Positions 10,652 through 22,545 of a stretch of 64,000 nucleotides of DNA are shown here, one piece after another. The notes beneath the pieces are model-generated. The model saw nothing but the letters and a program-made list of their open reading frames with translations. It was not told the DNA's origin and ran no database searches. Source of the DNA: Balamuthia mandrillaris (taxonomy: Eukaryota > Discosea > Longamoebia > Balamuthiidae). The position numbers and the translations under genes were made by a program. The stretch lies in the NCBI GenBank assembly GCA_031835245.1, contig JAVKOQ010000080.1, positions 124,001 through 188,000 of the forward strand, read 5' to 3'. Position 1 is the first letter of the stretch. Each line of letters opens with the position of its first letter.

Positions 10652-13568
10652 ATGGTCGATCTCTACCGCAAGATCGTGTGGGTGGCTCTGTGGGTCACGG
10701 CGGTGCCGCTCCTCGCGGTGCTCCTCCCTCTCTGCTACGCCCTCTTCTTCTGGCTGGACTTTTACTTTGTCTCCTTCTTCCTCTTCCTCTTCGTGACGGG
10801 CGGCTACGGCTACCTCTTCTACGAGACCTTCTTGGGCAAGCCTTTGGCCCTGCACCACTTCTTCGCCCGAGCCTTTGCGCAGATGGTGCTGCTCAAGCCG
10901 ATGCTCCTCTCGCAGCTGCGCATCTTGGAGGCCAGTCGGCGCGGGGTCCTGCGTCTCCTGCCCTGCGACCTTCGCTCCGGGTATCAGACCGACCTGGACC
11001 ATTTGGGCTTTGAGGATCAGCACCGCTTCCGCGGCCTCATTGCTCGCAACTTGGAGACGCTCTCTCGCTACAACATACACCTCATCCAGAAGCGTAACTT
11101 TGGCATCTTTGTCTCCTACAGCCTGTACAAGTGGTACCTGTCGATCCTGGAGGAGGGCTTTCAGTGGATGATCTATCCTTTCCCTCTCTTCTCCTTCACG
11201 CTCTATCCCATCAACCAAATGGACGGCATTCACACGTTTTTGCTCGACTTTATGCTCAACATTCATCAGGTAACTTCCATTCTTGTGCCTGTTTCTCGTT
11301 CTCGTTCTCGTTCTCGTTCTCGTTCTCGTTCTCGTTCTCGTTCTCGTTCTCGTTCTCGTCTTTCTTTGCTAACGTGCAAAACACATTTTTGAACGCCATA
11401 GATTAACTGCTTCAAAGATGCTGTGAATTATGTAAAGAGAGTTATAAAGTTTGAACGTATATTGAAGGAAGTGTTGTTGGACCTCAAGGAGCGGAAGAGG
11501 CGTTGCTTATTGCCACCCAACTTTGTGCTGCGCAAAGTCATTGCACAAATCGATCGGACGATGGAAGGCATCGTGGCAGAGGCTTCTAGTGGTCCTTCTG
11601 AAGAGAAAACTATTGCAGTATGTTCCTCTCTCTCTCTCTCTCTCTCTCTCCTCTCTTCATTCTCACAAATTGTGCTCCTGCCTTATTAGGACTGTACCAA
11701 GCACGTATTGTACACCCATTTACAGCAACAACTGACTCAATTCTCCGCTGTATCAACAAGTACGTCATCTCTCTTCTCTCTGCTCTCTCTCTTCTTTCTC
11801 ACAAAGCCTGTATATTTACCGCGTCAAACAGCCAAAAAAGAAATGCTTTTGCTACATTTGGAGAAAGCCATCGCTCAGTCTGTGCTTCGGTCAGGCTATA
11901 TACCGCTCAGAGATTACCTTCAACTCATTCTAACAGAAAACGAGGAGGCAGAGACTGAGAGAAAATACAACAAACACCACAACAACGGACGGCATTCACC
12001 TTTGTTAAGTTTGGACGGAAGCCGGCGAGACCGAAACGGCGCAGAAGATGACAAAGAAGCTGAAAAAGCAGATGAACAAAAGACACAAACAGAAACAACC
12101 ACAACAAAAAAGACAACAAACAGCAAAGAAAAGGATAAAGGAGAGGATGGACGTTTTTATGGTTATGGCGGAAATGGAGTCGATGCGGACAGCGAAGAAG
12201 TGGGCATATGGCGGTTGCCTGATGGCAAAAACATTTACAAGTACTTTTTGCGCTTGCATACGACCACCGATATGTCACCCTCCGAAGTGCATGAGATTGG
12301 ACTCAGAGAGATGCACAGAATACAACGAGAAATCCGTTCCATTCTCCAGGAAGAGGGTATCTCTTTCTCTGCTTCTATCTGCTTTTTAGCGTCGTTGGTT
12401 TAACTCGTTTCCTTTCCTCCATCCTAAAAATAAAGGATTGAACGCGGAGGACTTGGCATTGTCTATGAAGCAACTGAGGGAAGATTCGCGGTACTTACAA
12501 CCAGAAACGGAAGAAGGCAAGAAAGCCATTCTTCAGGGCTACAAAGAGATTCTTACAGAGGCAGAAAATAAAATGGGAGCTTTGTTCGACCTCAAGCCGG
12601 ACGTTACCGTGGAGGTCGAGCCGGTGCCTGCCTTCAAAGAGAAGGGAGCGCCTCTCGCTTATTATTTACCACCACCTTTGGATCGTTCTAAAGGTTCGGT
12701 TTCCTTCCTCCCTTCGCTCTGTTCTCTGCTATCTTTTCTTTCTTCTCCTTGGCTCTAAAACATTCCTTTCAGGCGGTACATTCTATTGCAACTTGAAAGA
12801 CGTTAACAAGCACGTGTCCTGGGCGATGCGCACCCTGGCATTCCACGAGGGCATCCCCGGCCACCACTACCAACTGGCGGTGGCCCAGCAGTTGCGCCGG
12901 CTTCCCATCCTACAGAGGAACGCCCCCATCACGGCCTATGCGGAGGGCTGGGCGCTCTATGCGGAGCAACTGGCTTTTGAGTTTGGCATGCTGCCGACGC
13001 GGTTGGATCGACTGGGCTTCTTCCATTTCGAACTTTTGTACGTACCAAGAACAAAGCAACAAAAAAATAGGCAACGAAAAAGAAACTAACGCATGACTAA
13101 CGTATTTGTTTTTGGTTTGATGACAAACAGGAGGGCGGTGCGTTTGGTTGTGGATACGGGCATCCATGCCTTCAGATGGAGCAGAGAGCAGGCCATCGAG
13201 TTTATGGTGCATAACACCGGCATAGACGAGGAGGAGGTCACCGTCGAAGTGGAACGTTATATCGTCTTACCTGTACGTTGAGACTTTTCTCGTTTACTGT
13301 TTGCATTGAACACCACCACTTAAACGATCTATTTTTATAGGGACAAGCTTGTGCCTATAAGATTGGACAACTCAAAATTCTGGAGCTGCGAGAACGAGCA
13401 AAGACGACGTTGGGAGAGGACCGTTTCAGCCTGAAGGAGTTTCACAAGGTGATTCTCTCCTCGGGCGCTCTGCCGCTCCCCATTTTGGAGGAGGTGGTGA
13501 TGCATTGGCTGGACGCTACGAGCACGAAAAGAAAAACAACTACAGAGGAAAAACTAAAGGATGAATGA
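10652..13568 (+). CDS. Membrane-anchored DUF885-family metallopeptidase
   Basis: Eight exons (10652-11269, 11402-11617, 11690-11759, 11832-12356, 12436-12693, 12773-13037, 13131-13272, 13341-13568) close in frame to 773 residues. ATG 10652 is the first ATG of the frame; the codons before it start with TTG. Residues about 1-55 form two adjacent hydrophobic segments (a membrane hairpin). The rest matches the DUF885 family: the substrate-side region [16 protein letters not shown], then the zinc-site signature HEGIPGHH (residues 587-594) and a downstream [11 protein letters not shown] (617-627) holding the likely third ligand Glu. DUF885 proteins are related to M3-type peptidases and are usually soluble or lipoproteins in bacteria. 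An acidic/Lys-rich insert of about 70 residues (nt 11940-12150) interrupts the domain. Probably a membrane-bound peptidase facing a compartment lumen or the cytosol; topology cannot be decided. Confidence 0.85.
11293..11359. repeat. (TTCTCG)n hexamer repeat in an intron
   Basis: About eleven tandem TTCTCG units fill most of the first intron of the DUF885 gene. If the intron were retained it would add an Arg-Ser run in frame before a stop. Confidence 0.9.
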
Positions 13569-14263
13569 AGCTCAACGGGGGCAGAAAAACAACAACAAGT
13601 AGAACAAGCACAAAACTACTTTTGGAACGAACAAAAAACAACTTGAACAAAAGAGTTTCTTGTTTTTTTTTTGGTTCCCTGAAAGCAATTTTCTTGGAGT
13701 ATCTTCTTCGTTCTTGTTCTTCTTTTTGTTCTTCTTCTTGTTCTTCCGCTTCTTCTTGTTCTTCTTCTTCTTGTTCTTCTTCTTGTTCTTCTTCTTCTTC
13801 TTGTTCTTCTTGTTCTTCTTCTTCTTGTTCTTCTTCTTGTTCATCTTCTTGTTCTTCTTCTTGTTCTTGTTCTTCTTGTTCTTCATCTTGTTCTTCTTCT
13901 TCTTGTTCTTCTTCTTGTTCTTCTTCTTCTTGTTCTTCTTCTCCTTCTTCTTCTTGTTTTTTCTGTCTTCTTCCTACGTTCTACGGTCTAGTAATGTGTT
14001 CTACGTGGTCTTAAGCTACACGTGGTTTGTTTACCGACGAAGACCACATTCCATTCGTGTAGTGCGGTAAAGGGCAATAAAGACACGAGGGACACGGAAT
14101 GACCTTGCGGTCTCTCCTTTTTCTCCTTTCGTTGCTTTAGACCTTCATGAACTCCCGAAACTTTTGGTATAAAAACCTGGAGGCCCACCGTTGCCAAAAC
14201 GCTTCCTCGACGTTGACTATAACCGACCCCACCCTGGCACAACACCTCGGCCTTGAACCAACC
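13569..14263. other. Intergenic region with TTC/TTG repeat
   Basis: No gene seen. It includes a 270-bp imperfect (TTCTTG/TTCTTC)n tract at about 13700-13970. The tail near 14157-14263 is GC-richer and is read as the 5' leader of the next gene. Confidence 0.5.
13700..13970. repeat. Imperfect TTC/TTG trinucleotide tract
   Basis: A long stretch of TTCTTCTTG-type units with irregular phase. It yields Ser/Cys, Phe/Leu or Lys/Asn open frames in different readings, none of which is credible as a gene. Confidence 0.9.
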
Positions 14264-15416
14264 ATGCGCACCGTCTTTGCTGCTCCCTCTCTCGTCGCGC
14301 TCAGCTTGGTCTTGCTGTGCTGCTTCTCCTCCTCAGGGGCTGTTTCCGGCGAGGAGCAGCTACGCACCATCTACCAGAGCAACAGGACGTTCTCCTTGTG
14401 GAAAGGCGCGTACCAAGTGTTGCAGAGCGACCCGTTCTCCGCCTACGACCCGCCCAGCCACTTCACCTTCCGGGTCACCTGCGCGGAGGCCTGCCGCTTG
14501 GCCGCTTATCTCTTTCCCTCCAGGAAGGCTGCGGACAAATGGGGGAGCACAGGGGACATAAGCCAGGCCCTGTGGCTGAGAACCGTTCCGGCTCTGCCCT
14601 CCAATGGGTCTTTGACCATGGAGTTCGCCACCTCCGCAGAGATGAACATGTTTGCTGTGGTCGTGGAGAACTTGGAGCAGAAAGAGCTGAGCCAGGTGGG
14701 TTGGTCCACGGTGGCCAAGTCAAACGCCACAGTGCCTCAGGTCTGTTCCTCGGACAAGAAGGACAGCTTCGAGCTGGTGACCTTCCAGCCCCTCAAGGAT
14801 GCCTCCATTTGTCCCTTCTTGCCCGACAAGCTGCAATGTTCGCAGGTGGGCACCACCTTGCTCATCGGTGGTGACTTTGGTGACCGCCTTGTGACCATGT
14901 TCACGGAGGTTGGCCTGAACCACACTTTTGAGCTCGAGTTTATAGATGTTTTGGGAAAATGCGTTGGCTGGGTCTTTACAAGGAGTGATAACGTCACCAT
15001 GGACATGAACATTCGTTGTCAACCTCTTTCTCCTGGTTTGTTCTCCACTTCCTTGCTCGTTATGCTCTTCACCACCTCTATTTTTTTTCTTCATGCCTTC
15101 CTCTGCTGCTCATCTCCTTAGAATGGTTCTAACTAAACGTCTCGCTCACTCTCTTGCAGCCTATCAGTACTGCTATTACAACTACCAAACCGCCAGCGCA
15201 GCGCCAGGACCGGAGCCTCAACCGGACGATGAAGACAAGGAGGAGTCACACTCCAAAGAAAAGGCCCTTCTCATCGTCGTCGGCGTGTTGAGCTTCGTGG
15301 CGGCCGTGGCCTTGGCCTCCACCTTCGCATTGGTGGTGCTTCGTGTGATGGAGAGGAAGAGGAACAAGGCCGCTCTTCACGGATACCAACTCTACGAACC
15401 ACCACAACAGGAATGA
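14264..15416 (+). CDS. Type I membrane glycoprotein, function unknown
   Basis: Two exons (14264-15035, 15160-15416) give 342 residues. The ATG at 14264 was chosen because it opens a good signal peptide (MRTVFAAPSLVALSLVLLCC); the frame stays open further upstream without a better start. The ectodomain of about 260 residues has paired cysteines and several N-glycosylation sequons (SNRT, SNGS, SNAT, LNHT, DNVT). Exon 2 encodes a Tyr-rich and acidic stalk, one membrane span (about ALLIVVGVLSFVAAVALAST) and a short basic tail (MERKRNK) ending in a Tyr-containing YQLYEPPQQE, which could be a sorting signal. No family recognised. A cell-surface or endolysosomal role is inferred from topology only. 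Confidence 0.75.
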
Positions 15417-16434
15417 GAGACCATTCGTTTATTTGTTTATAGTTGTTGCACAGATGCATTGTTATTAAACATGATGCTTTGTTTCCTCCTCGTCGTCTTT
15501 CTTTCTCTTCCGCGTCAACCTTTTCCAGTTCTTCCTTATCGAAGGGACACAGATGCTTTGTTTCCTCGAGACTGGCAAACAACAGGAGGAAAACACACCC
15601 CTTGTGGACGGGCAGCAAGCCGTCTGCAGAAAGTTTTATACGATGGGACAAAAAAACCTGGGTCACGCCGGATCTGCTACCAGGCCCTCACCCAGGACCG
15701 CAGGATGTCTTTCCTCACTTGGCACGAGCAGGGACGAGTTTGGTAGGAGGAACAGGCAACGTGGTGTTGGTGTTTCACCTGGATGAGGCTCTTTCTGGGA
15801 GTACAACTACACCCTCGTGTTGCCCATTGTCACTGGTCGTGGGCGGATGAGATGGTGCGATCTCTTCCAACGGATGAGATTACTACAGTACAAAATTCGT
15901 CGATGGTGGGGAGCAGTCCCAAGCCAATGGGTACCAACTGGTGCGAGACGCAACTCTGGCTGCTGGTCCGGATAAGAGATTTGCATCCCCACTTCATGAA
16001 TGCATTGTTGCGTCACAAAGAGCAAGCGAAAGCAGAAAGAGAAAAGCATGGCGCAAAGACCGAAGCAGACGAAGACAATGACGACGACGAAACAGATGGG
16101 GATGAAGAAAATGAGGAAGAAGAAGAATATGAGAAGGACTAAGAGGGTACACAAGAGGAGAATAACAAGACGTGAAGGAAAGAGGCAAGATGACGTACCA
16201 GCGCCGTTAGAGTCCGCTGTTGAGTTGGCCAATGGCGAAGAAAAAAGAACGAAAATGACTCTTGTATCATACGAGAATGTCCATTCATTCATTCAGTTTC
16301 ACAGTTCTCGTACATGCTTAGCTTGTTAGGCTCCTACCTGAGGCTCTAAGCTAGACACGCGTTAAAAACAATATTAAAATAATTAAAAATAAAAAGAGGA
16401 AAAGAGAGCGTTACGTACTCCAGCGACAAACAGG
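15417..16434. other. Intergenic region or frame-shifted gene remnant
   Basis: No intact gene. Three partly overlapping plus-strand frames (about 15470-15746, 15600-15850, 15783-16142) each look gene-like in part. The first begins with a hydrophobic MMLCFLLVVFLSLP, and the last ends in a Glu/Asp-rich run. Either introns were missed or this is a decayed secreted-protein gene. Product unknown. Confidence 0.3.
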
Positions 16435-17055
16435 ATGCAACCAAGTAATGTCTCTTTGGTGGAAGAGCTCCTTCCGGACGAGCTTCTCTGCCACATCCTA
16501 CACATGCTCCCCGACGACACCGTTGCCATCGCCGCCAGAACCTGCAAACGTTGGTTCGCTTGCAGCAAAAGGGGTCCCCCTCCTTGCAGGGACCTCCGTT
16601 ATCGCCTCTCTGCCAAGCGAGCCTGCTCCACCGTGTCGTTGTTGCAATGGGGCGTCCAGCAGCAACGCCTTATCCCCTGGAACGCCAAAGCCTTCCTCGA
16701 CTCGACGACCATCACCTGCAACCTCGCTGCCGAGCAAGGCGCTCTGGACGTCATCCTCTACGCTCGCAAACGCCTCTGCTGTCCCCTTAACGCCATCGAC
16801 TGCCCCGTTCACGCCGCCAAAGGGGGACACCTGAACGTGCTGAAATGGGCCATCTTGGAGGAGAAGTGCTACCGGCACCCAAACTGTTGCTTGGAGGCAG
16901 CAAGGAACGGGCACCTGCACGTCCTGAAGTGGCTGAGAGAGGAGGCGCAATGCGAGTGGGATCTGAGCGCGTGCATCGAAGCGGTGGAGAAGGAGGCGAA
17001 GCTATCGGAGAAGGAGAAGAATGAAGTGTTGGACTGGATCATAGAGAACGACTGA
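16435..17055 (+). CDS. Short F-box / ankyrin-repeat protein
   Basis: A single-exon protein of 206 residues. Residues about 8-45 form an F-box (ELLPDELLCHILHML, then VAIAARTCKRWF), the adaptor surface that binds Skp1 in SCF ubiquitin ligases. The rest carries four to five degenerate 26-residue ankyrin-type units (AAKGGHLNVLKWA, AARNGHLHVLKWL). It has the same plan as the longer genes at 32697 and 43733 but fewer repeats and a Lys/Glu-rich end. Expected role: substrate receptor of an SCF complex. It may be a truncated paralogue. Confidence 0.8.
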   Translation: MQPSNVSLVEELLPDELLCHILHMLPDDTVAIAARTCKRWFACSKRGPPPCRDLRYRLSAKRACSTVSLLQWGVQQQRLIPWNAKAFLDSTTITCNLAAEQGALDVILYARKRLCCPLNAIDCPVHAAKGGHLNVLKWAILEEKCYRHPNCCLEAARNGHLHVLKWLREEAQCEWDLSACIEAVEKEAKLSEKEKNEVLDWIIEND

Positions 17056-17221
17056 CGTGCGTTGGCTCCAGCGCAGCCTCCATTCAATATCGTCAATAAA
17101 TATTACAATATTTTTTGTTTACTTTTTAATTTTTCTATATTGTTAATATAGCGAATATATTTTTAACGGGGCGAAACGAGAGAAGAGAGAAACACACACC
17201 AACAAGAAGAACAAAAACACA

Positions 17222-17505
17222 ATGGCTCACCTTCTGATCAGCGACAGCGATCCGCGCGTGGTGGAGTTGGAGTTCAAGAACGACTTCTCGGCGGAGGAGC
17301 TGAAGCAGTATCGCGAGACCTTCCAAAAGTACGACGAGAACCACAGCGGCGAACTGGAGCTCTTTGAGCTCAACGTCCTGTACGAACATATGGGACAACC
17401 CAAAACCAACCTCCAACTTCGTGCTCTTATCGTTCGTATTTTTTTTTCAAAAAAAAAAACCTATCAAATCTTCTTCGTCGTTCTCTTCCTCTCTCTCTTT
17501 CTCTT

Positions 17506-17546
<41 letters not shown>

Positions 17547-17917
17547 TCAATAGCAAAAGATAAACTAACTGCACAACAAAAACGCAGAGAGAAGCCGACA
17601 CCACAGCAAGCGGCGCTATCAACTACAGAGAATTCCTGGCCGTCCTCCTCAAGGACAAGAAAGGCATCAGCAAGGGGCCTTGGACCGGCCTCAGCCTGGC
17701 CATCGGCAAAGTGCACGACGACTCCAAGGACACCGGCCGCAAGGCCAACTTCTTTGAGCAGGAGATCGCCAAGCAGAAGGGCGACCCGTTGGAGGCCGAG
17801 AAGCTCAGACTGGCGGCGGAGGACAGGAGGAAGAAGAAGGAGGAGGAGGAGCGCAAGAAGAGAGTGCAGGCCGGTCTCGCTAAGCTCAAAGCCGGCATCA
17901 ATGGCCAAAATAACTGA
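17222..17917 (+). CDS. EFHD/swiprosin-like EF-hand protein
   Basis: Two exons (17222-17431, 17588-17917) give 179 residues. It has two EF-hands: DENHSGELELFE is a full calcium loop, followed by GQPKTNLQLRALI and then DTTASGAINYRE. The C-terminus has the FFEQEIAKQKGDP motif and a charged coiled coil, as in EFHD1/EFHD2 (swiprosins), which bind actin in a calcium-dependent way. The intron is almost all T and CT repeat. A related AIF1-type protein lies at 52871-53626. The role in actin bundling is inferred from the family. Confidence 0.8.
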
Positions 17918-18052
17918 TATTGCCGGCATTGTTAGTTGTTTGTGAAGAGGTTATTATTAGAGGCCAAACAAACATCGAGATGTATCTTAACTGAGAGAGG
18001 TTTTTTCTGTGTTAGAAAGAAGAGAGGAGCATAGAGAATGAGAGAGGAGTTT
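17918..18052. other. Convergent 3' spacer
   Basis: A short spacer between two genes whose 3' ends face each other. Nothing else seen. Confidence 0.5.
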
Positions 18053-21000
18053 CTACTTGGTGTTCATGCGATATAAGAACTTGGGGCAATGGGGGCCGAC
18101 TCTAAGCTCTGGGGTGGCTTCCGGGAGGGGTTCGTCGCGGCCAGATTCTCGGAGATCCTCTTTTGCGTTGGCTGACAAAAGTTGAAATAGGAATTGTGAC
18201 TGCTTCCCAAAGTTCTTTTTGATGTACCGCGGCACGGGTTCGTCCCAGGGGTCTAAATCCTCTGAGCTGCCGTATTCACTCTCCTCCTCCTCCTCTTCTT
18301 CTTCTTCTTCTTCTTCTTCATCCGGTTCGGAAGTAGCATCGGCGCATTCTTCTTGGGTGAGTTCAGTCATTTCTTGCAGGAACTCCTCATCGAAAGCGTT
18401 AAGCGCCTCCTCATCCAATTCCTCATCTTCCTCATGCCATGGCTCGAACGAGGTGTCTGTAAGTTCTATTATAAGCGAGAGCAAGAAGAAGAATGAGAAC
18501 AGCGCTCGAATGAAAGAGAGAGAGAGCGAGAAAGAAGAGAAGAGGAGTGAAGCCTATACGAAAGGAAGTTGACGACGACAAGTTCCAAAAAGTATGCAAA
18601 GGTTCCTGAGGATAAGGGTATAAAGTAGTACTGTGCCTCCTAAAGATGTTGCCCGTGGGATTGTTATTGCCTTCAATGAATTCCTGCTTATCGCCTGCTG
18701 CTTCTTGTTCTTCTTGTTCATCTTCTTCTTCTTCTTGTTCTTCTTCTTCTTCTTCTTCTTCTTCTTCTTGTTCTTGTTCGGAATGCTCAAGACACAATCC
18801 ACTGCCAATGCCAACGGGAGCAGCAAGAACAGAATGAATGTCCTCTGCAGTGACTTCCAAGACAGGTCTTCCGGTGGTTTTTTGTTCTCTTTCCACTTTC
18901 TGTATGGCGCTTGAAATGACGCTGTCCATCCACTGTTGAAGGGCTGTGAGGGCAAAAGCTGCGAAACGGAAGAGTGAGAAATTGTTAACAGCTATTCACA
19001 GAGGAGCAACTTACAGCAAGTATCGGGTTCGGAATAAGCTACTCCAGCTTTACGCATCAACAAATGAATTGAATGATGCAGCGAGTGGTCATCATGGAGG
19101 AAATCCATAGCTCCACATGGGAGGTCTTCATCCTCTTTAGCTTGTTCCTCTTCTTCTTTCTTCCCTTCGTCCTCTTCTTTCTGTTTTGCGGCACCCTCCT
19201 CTGCTTTCAGGGTTGGTTCAGGAGGTGGCACAGCCAACGGCCGAACAGGAATCAATGAGTGATCCAAAATACCTAACGTCCTGAAGTTGGAGGTCCAAAA
19301 CTTGAAGTCCCAAGGCTCTCTGGCCAAAACTCTTGGCCCACCGTGCAACGCATCTCCATCGGGATACCATTCCGGCGGATCCACGCACAGTTCCTTTTTC
19401 AACTCGTACATCTCCTGCCATGATAAGCATTCCACCATCATAGCCATTGCCATCATGATCTCTTCTCCTGCAGAAGGCTGGTCCGTTCTTGTGGCGAGGG
19501 ACTCTGTGGAGTCCTCGAAAAGAGAGTAAACACAGGATGCTGCATATCGTCCGTTGTTCGAAAGGTGAAGTTGTTGCTGCTGGGCCAAAAGAGCTTTTAA
19601 GACAAAAAAGCTTCGCTTTCTTCGTGACCACCATATTCGAGGATGAACGAGTTTTGCATAGTCTTTTGGATCATTCCTAGGCCTTAAGGCCGATTCCTCC
19701 TCTGATTCTTCGTCGTCCTCGGCCTCCTCCTGGAACGGGGTCTTCTTGGAACGTGTATGCAAATGAAGCACGTCCAACTCCTTCACCGCATGGCGCGATA
19801 AGTCCGCCGCATCCATCTGGTAACCAAGTGTGCGTTCATGGCGAGTCGTACGGACAAGATGACGTTCCTTTAAGGCTTGCTCTCCCTCTGCCAGCGTGTA
19901 AGCAATGCGTGGCATACTTGCTATATTCTGTGCGTACGTGAGTCAACAGAAGAGAGAAGTAAAAAAGTAGAGAAGGACGACTTAGAAGAGAGAGATGTAG
20001 AGAAGAGACAGTAACCTGCACTGAAGAGCTTGGAGGATCTTCATGGTCTACAAAGAGAAATGGGCTCCAACCAAGCAGCGGGTGACCTTGAAGTTGACCT
20101 TCCAGGATCTGGGCGAAGTGAGGTACAAGCAGTGGATAGCTCCTGTACACGTATGGTGGTCAATCATGTTATATGGACTTTAAGTGTAAAAAAAATACTT
20201 ACTTCAGTAATGCTAACAACGAATGAATGTCAAATGGGGTTTCAACTGCATTAGCTTCCTCTGCCTTTTTCTCGTGTCCTTCTTTCTCTTCCTCCTCTCT
20301 TGTCCTTTGAACAAGTTCTGCTTTGTGTTCTTCCCACCATGCCCGTGCAGCTTCTGAGGTGCGTTCATCCTGCTTCAACCAAGAGGCGAACAGCGATAAC
20401 AAAGTCTTTACCTTTGCATCAACATCTACGGAAGGAATCCCATCGTAGTATTGATGCCACTTGGCTCCTATGTGCATTGACCACACGCTATATTCATGTC
20501 AACAGAAGAAGAGCATGGATAAGGAGAGAGAGACAGAGAGATAGAGAGAGACAGAGAGAAGGAAAATGCACTTGGCCATCGCTTGATCCTTGGCTTCTTT
20601 GAGATAAACTTTCTTCCAATCGAGGGGTGTGTTGTCTTCCTCCGATCTGTTTTCAGCTAGAATGCGCTCTGCGGCCTTGATCTCACCACTCTTGCTTGGC
20701 ATCCATAGGTCCTTATTGACTTTGGTCAGTATCTCCTTGAATTGATCTCGTTCGGCTGCCTGCATCCGGAATGAGTATTGCAAGGTTAACAAGCGAAGGA
20801 GAGCGAAACCAGAAAAGAAAGAGCACAGTATATGTAACCTGCTTGACGCTTTCCTGACAACAGATCAACGGGTGCAACATATCCATCAGCACCAGCTGCT
20901 CTGCATCCTCTGGCTTGCGCTCTGGGTCCAGTCGATGCAGCGGTATTGCGATAGGTCCTTCAGCCGGGGCAAACGCACCCCACTGCTCCAAAGGTTCGAA

Positions 21001-21580
21001 GCAAAGGTAAGACCATATCTGGTCATGCCTTGCGGAGATCCTTGCCACTTTCGGGTCGCCTTTGCCTTCCTCCTGTTCTTCCAGCACTGAAGAGTGAATG
21101 CCTTTGTAAACGAATGGGGCATGCGGCTCCATCAGATCCCATTCTCTCCATTTGGTTATCAGCCCTGTTTTGAAGAGGAGAGAAGAAAGAGAAGAGGTGA
21201 AGCAGAGAAGCAGGAAGAGTGAGAGAGAGAGAGAGAAAAAGCGAGAGAGCAACAAGCTCAGCGTGTCAGAAATTGGTTGAAACAAAGTAACAAGAAGGCA
21301 AGGACGCACTGGGGTAGCGAAACACAGCACGCTGGAACAAAGAGAACCACAAGGACTGGTCTTGGCTGAGGAGGTTGAAGCGGCGGCAGGTCTGGGCGAG
21401 GGAGCAAAGCTCTCCGGCCAGCAGAAGGGAGAACACGTGAAGCCAGACTTCATCGGGAAGCAACCACGCCACCTCGACGACCTCGGGTGCTTCATTTACT
21501 CCGAGAGCGGCATTGCTCAGAGCTCGTGGGCACGCCTGGTGCTCCTTCTTCCTTCTCCTCCGCGACCGCTCGCCTTGCAT
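18053..21580 (-). CDS. Large F-box protein with acidic domains
   Basis: Eight exons (about 21580-21310, 21164-20839, 20759-20572, 20487-20203, 20142-20016, 19927-19015, 18958-18560, 18465-18053) keep one frame for 973 residues. Residues about 38-80 are an F-box (AWLLPDEVWLHVFSLLLAGE ... LAQTCRRFN). The middle is unrecognised and has a Lys/Glu-rich segment. Exon 7 begins with an amphipathic helix pair ending in EVTAEDIHSVL, which resembles the alpha-2/alpha-3 part of histone folds in TAF-type subunits. It is followed by Glu/Gln runs, and the last exon has another Glu run. Probably an SCF substrate receptor. The histone-fold idea is only a shape match. The exon chain is unbroken, so I treat it as one gene, but two adjacent genes cannot be excluded. 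Confidence 0.7.
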
Positions 21581-21736
21581 TACTCCTTTATTTATTGATT
21601 ACATTAAAATTTCTAAGAAAAATTTCAATTTTTAGTTCAATATTTCATTTTTTTTGTTGTTTTTAATTATTTTTTGGATTTTTGAATATTTCTGATTTTT
21701 ATTTGTATTTTTTGCTTTTTTTTCGATTTTTTTCGA

Positions 21737-22013
21737 TTTTTATTGGTTGGTTGTTGTTGCAGAGGAGGAAGGGCTCTCTGCTGGTTGAGACGTTGTGGTG
21801 GTTGTTGTTGTTGCTGATGAAGCTGATGCAGGGGTGGCGGGGGGAGTGTGTTTTGGCTGTCGTCCTCGTTTCCAAAAGACCTTGGTGGGGAGGAGCTTCC
21901 AGGCCAGGTTGTTGTTGATGAAGGCCACGCGGCCCAAATCAGAGGAACAGCCGGGGCATTGCGGTTGGGATGCTCTGCTCTCTTTTGTTTGTTAAAGTTT
22001 TTGTTCGGTTTGA

Positions 22014-22057
<44 letters not shown>

Positions 22058-22545
22058 GGAAGAAAAGTTGGAGAGCTGTTGGTGTGAATGACAACGAAAG
22101 GATGGGATGTAATAACATGAGAGAAGAAGAGAAGAAGAACGAAGAAGAAAGAAGAAGAAGAACATAAAAGAACTCATAGAAGATGAAAGAAGAACAAAAG
22201 AAGAATGAAGACAGGGGAAAAAAGATGATAGGAGCAAGAAGAAAGAACGATGACAGAGGAGCGGGGACATTAAACACACAAAACCGAGAACTTATATATA
22301 AACGAACCGAACATCTTCTCTACCAAACAGATGGAAAAGGAGCCATTGCCTTGCTTCAGATACCGAAAAAGATAGCCTCTGTCAAAACGAGAAGGCCAAT
22401 CAAACATTGTTAGCATTTGCCACCCAAAAATAAAAATAAAATTAAATCCGAAACAATGGGAAGGAGGAAGAAGAAGGAAGAAAGGTGTGAGAGAGAAAGA
22501 GAGAAACGGTTAACAAACGTGCACTGACTGCAATACACAGTAATC
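21737..22545 (-). CDS. Possible small Cys-x2-Cys protein (uncertain exons)
   Basis: A minus-strand frame at about 21970-21740 reads CPGCSSDLGRVAFINNNLAW, then LLPTKVFWKRGR, and ends in a Thr/Ser/Pro-rich tail. It is compositionally gene-like, unlike the repeats around it. About 550 bp upstream on the same strand (near 22545-22510) another stretch, MITVYCSQC, carries a second Cys-x2-Cys before a plausible GT donor. Joined, the two would supply four cysteines for a zinc ribbon. The long GA/CT tract between them would be the intron's polypyrimidine tract. No family recognised, and the exon join is a guess. Confidence 0.25.

Noticed and set aside
10508-11266. 252-residue minus-strand frame opposite the DUF885 exon 1
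   Set aside because: Antisense shadow of a membrane-protein exon; Gln/Glu/Val-rich with no motifs.
11131-11406. Open frame with Arg-Ser or Phe-Ser repeats
   Set aside because: Reads through the first intron of the DUF885 gene (TTCTCG repeat).
13572-14070. Long Ser/Cys, Phe/Leu and Lys/Asn open frames on both strands
   Set aside because: Generated by the TTC/TTG repeat.
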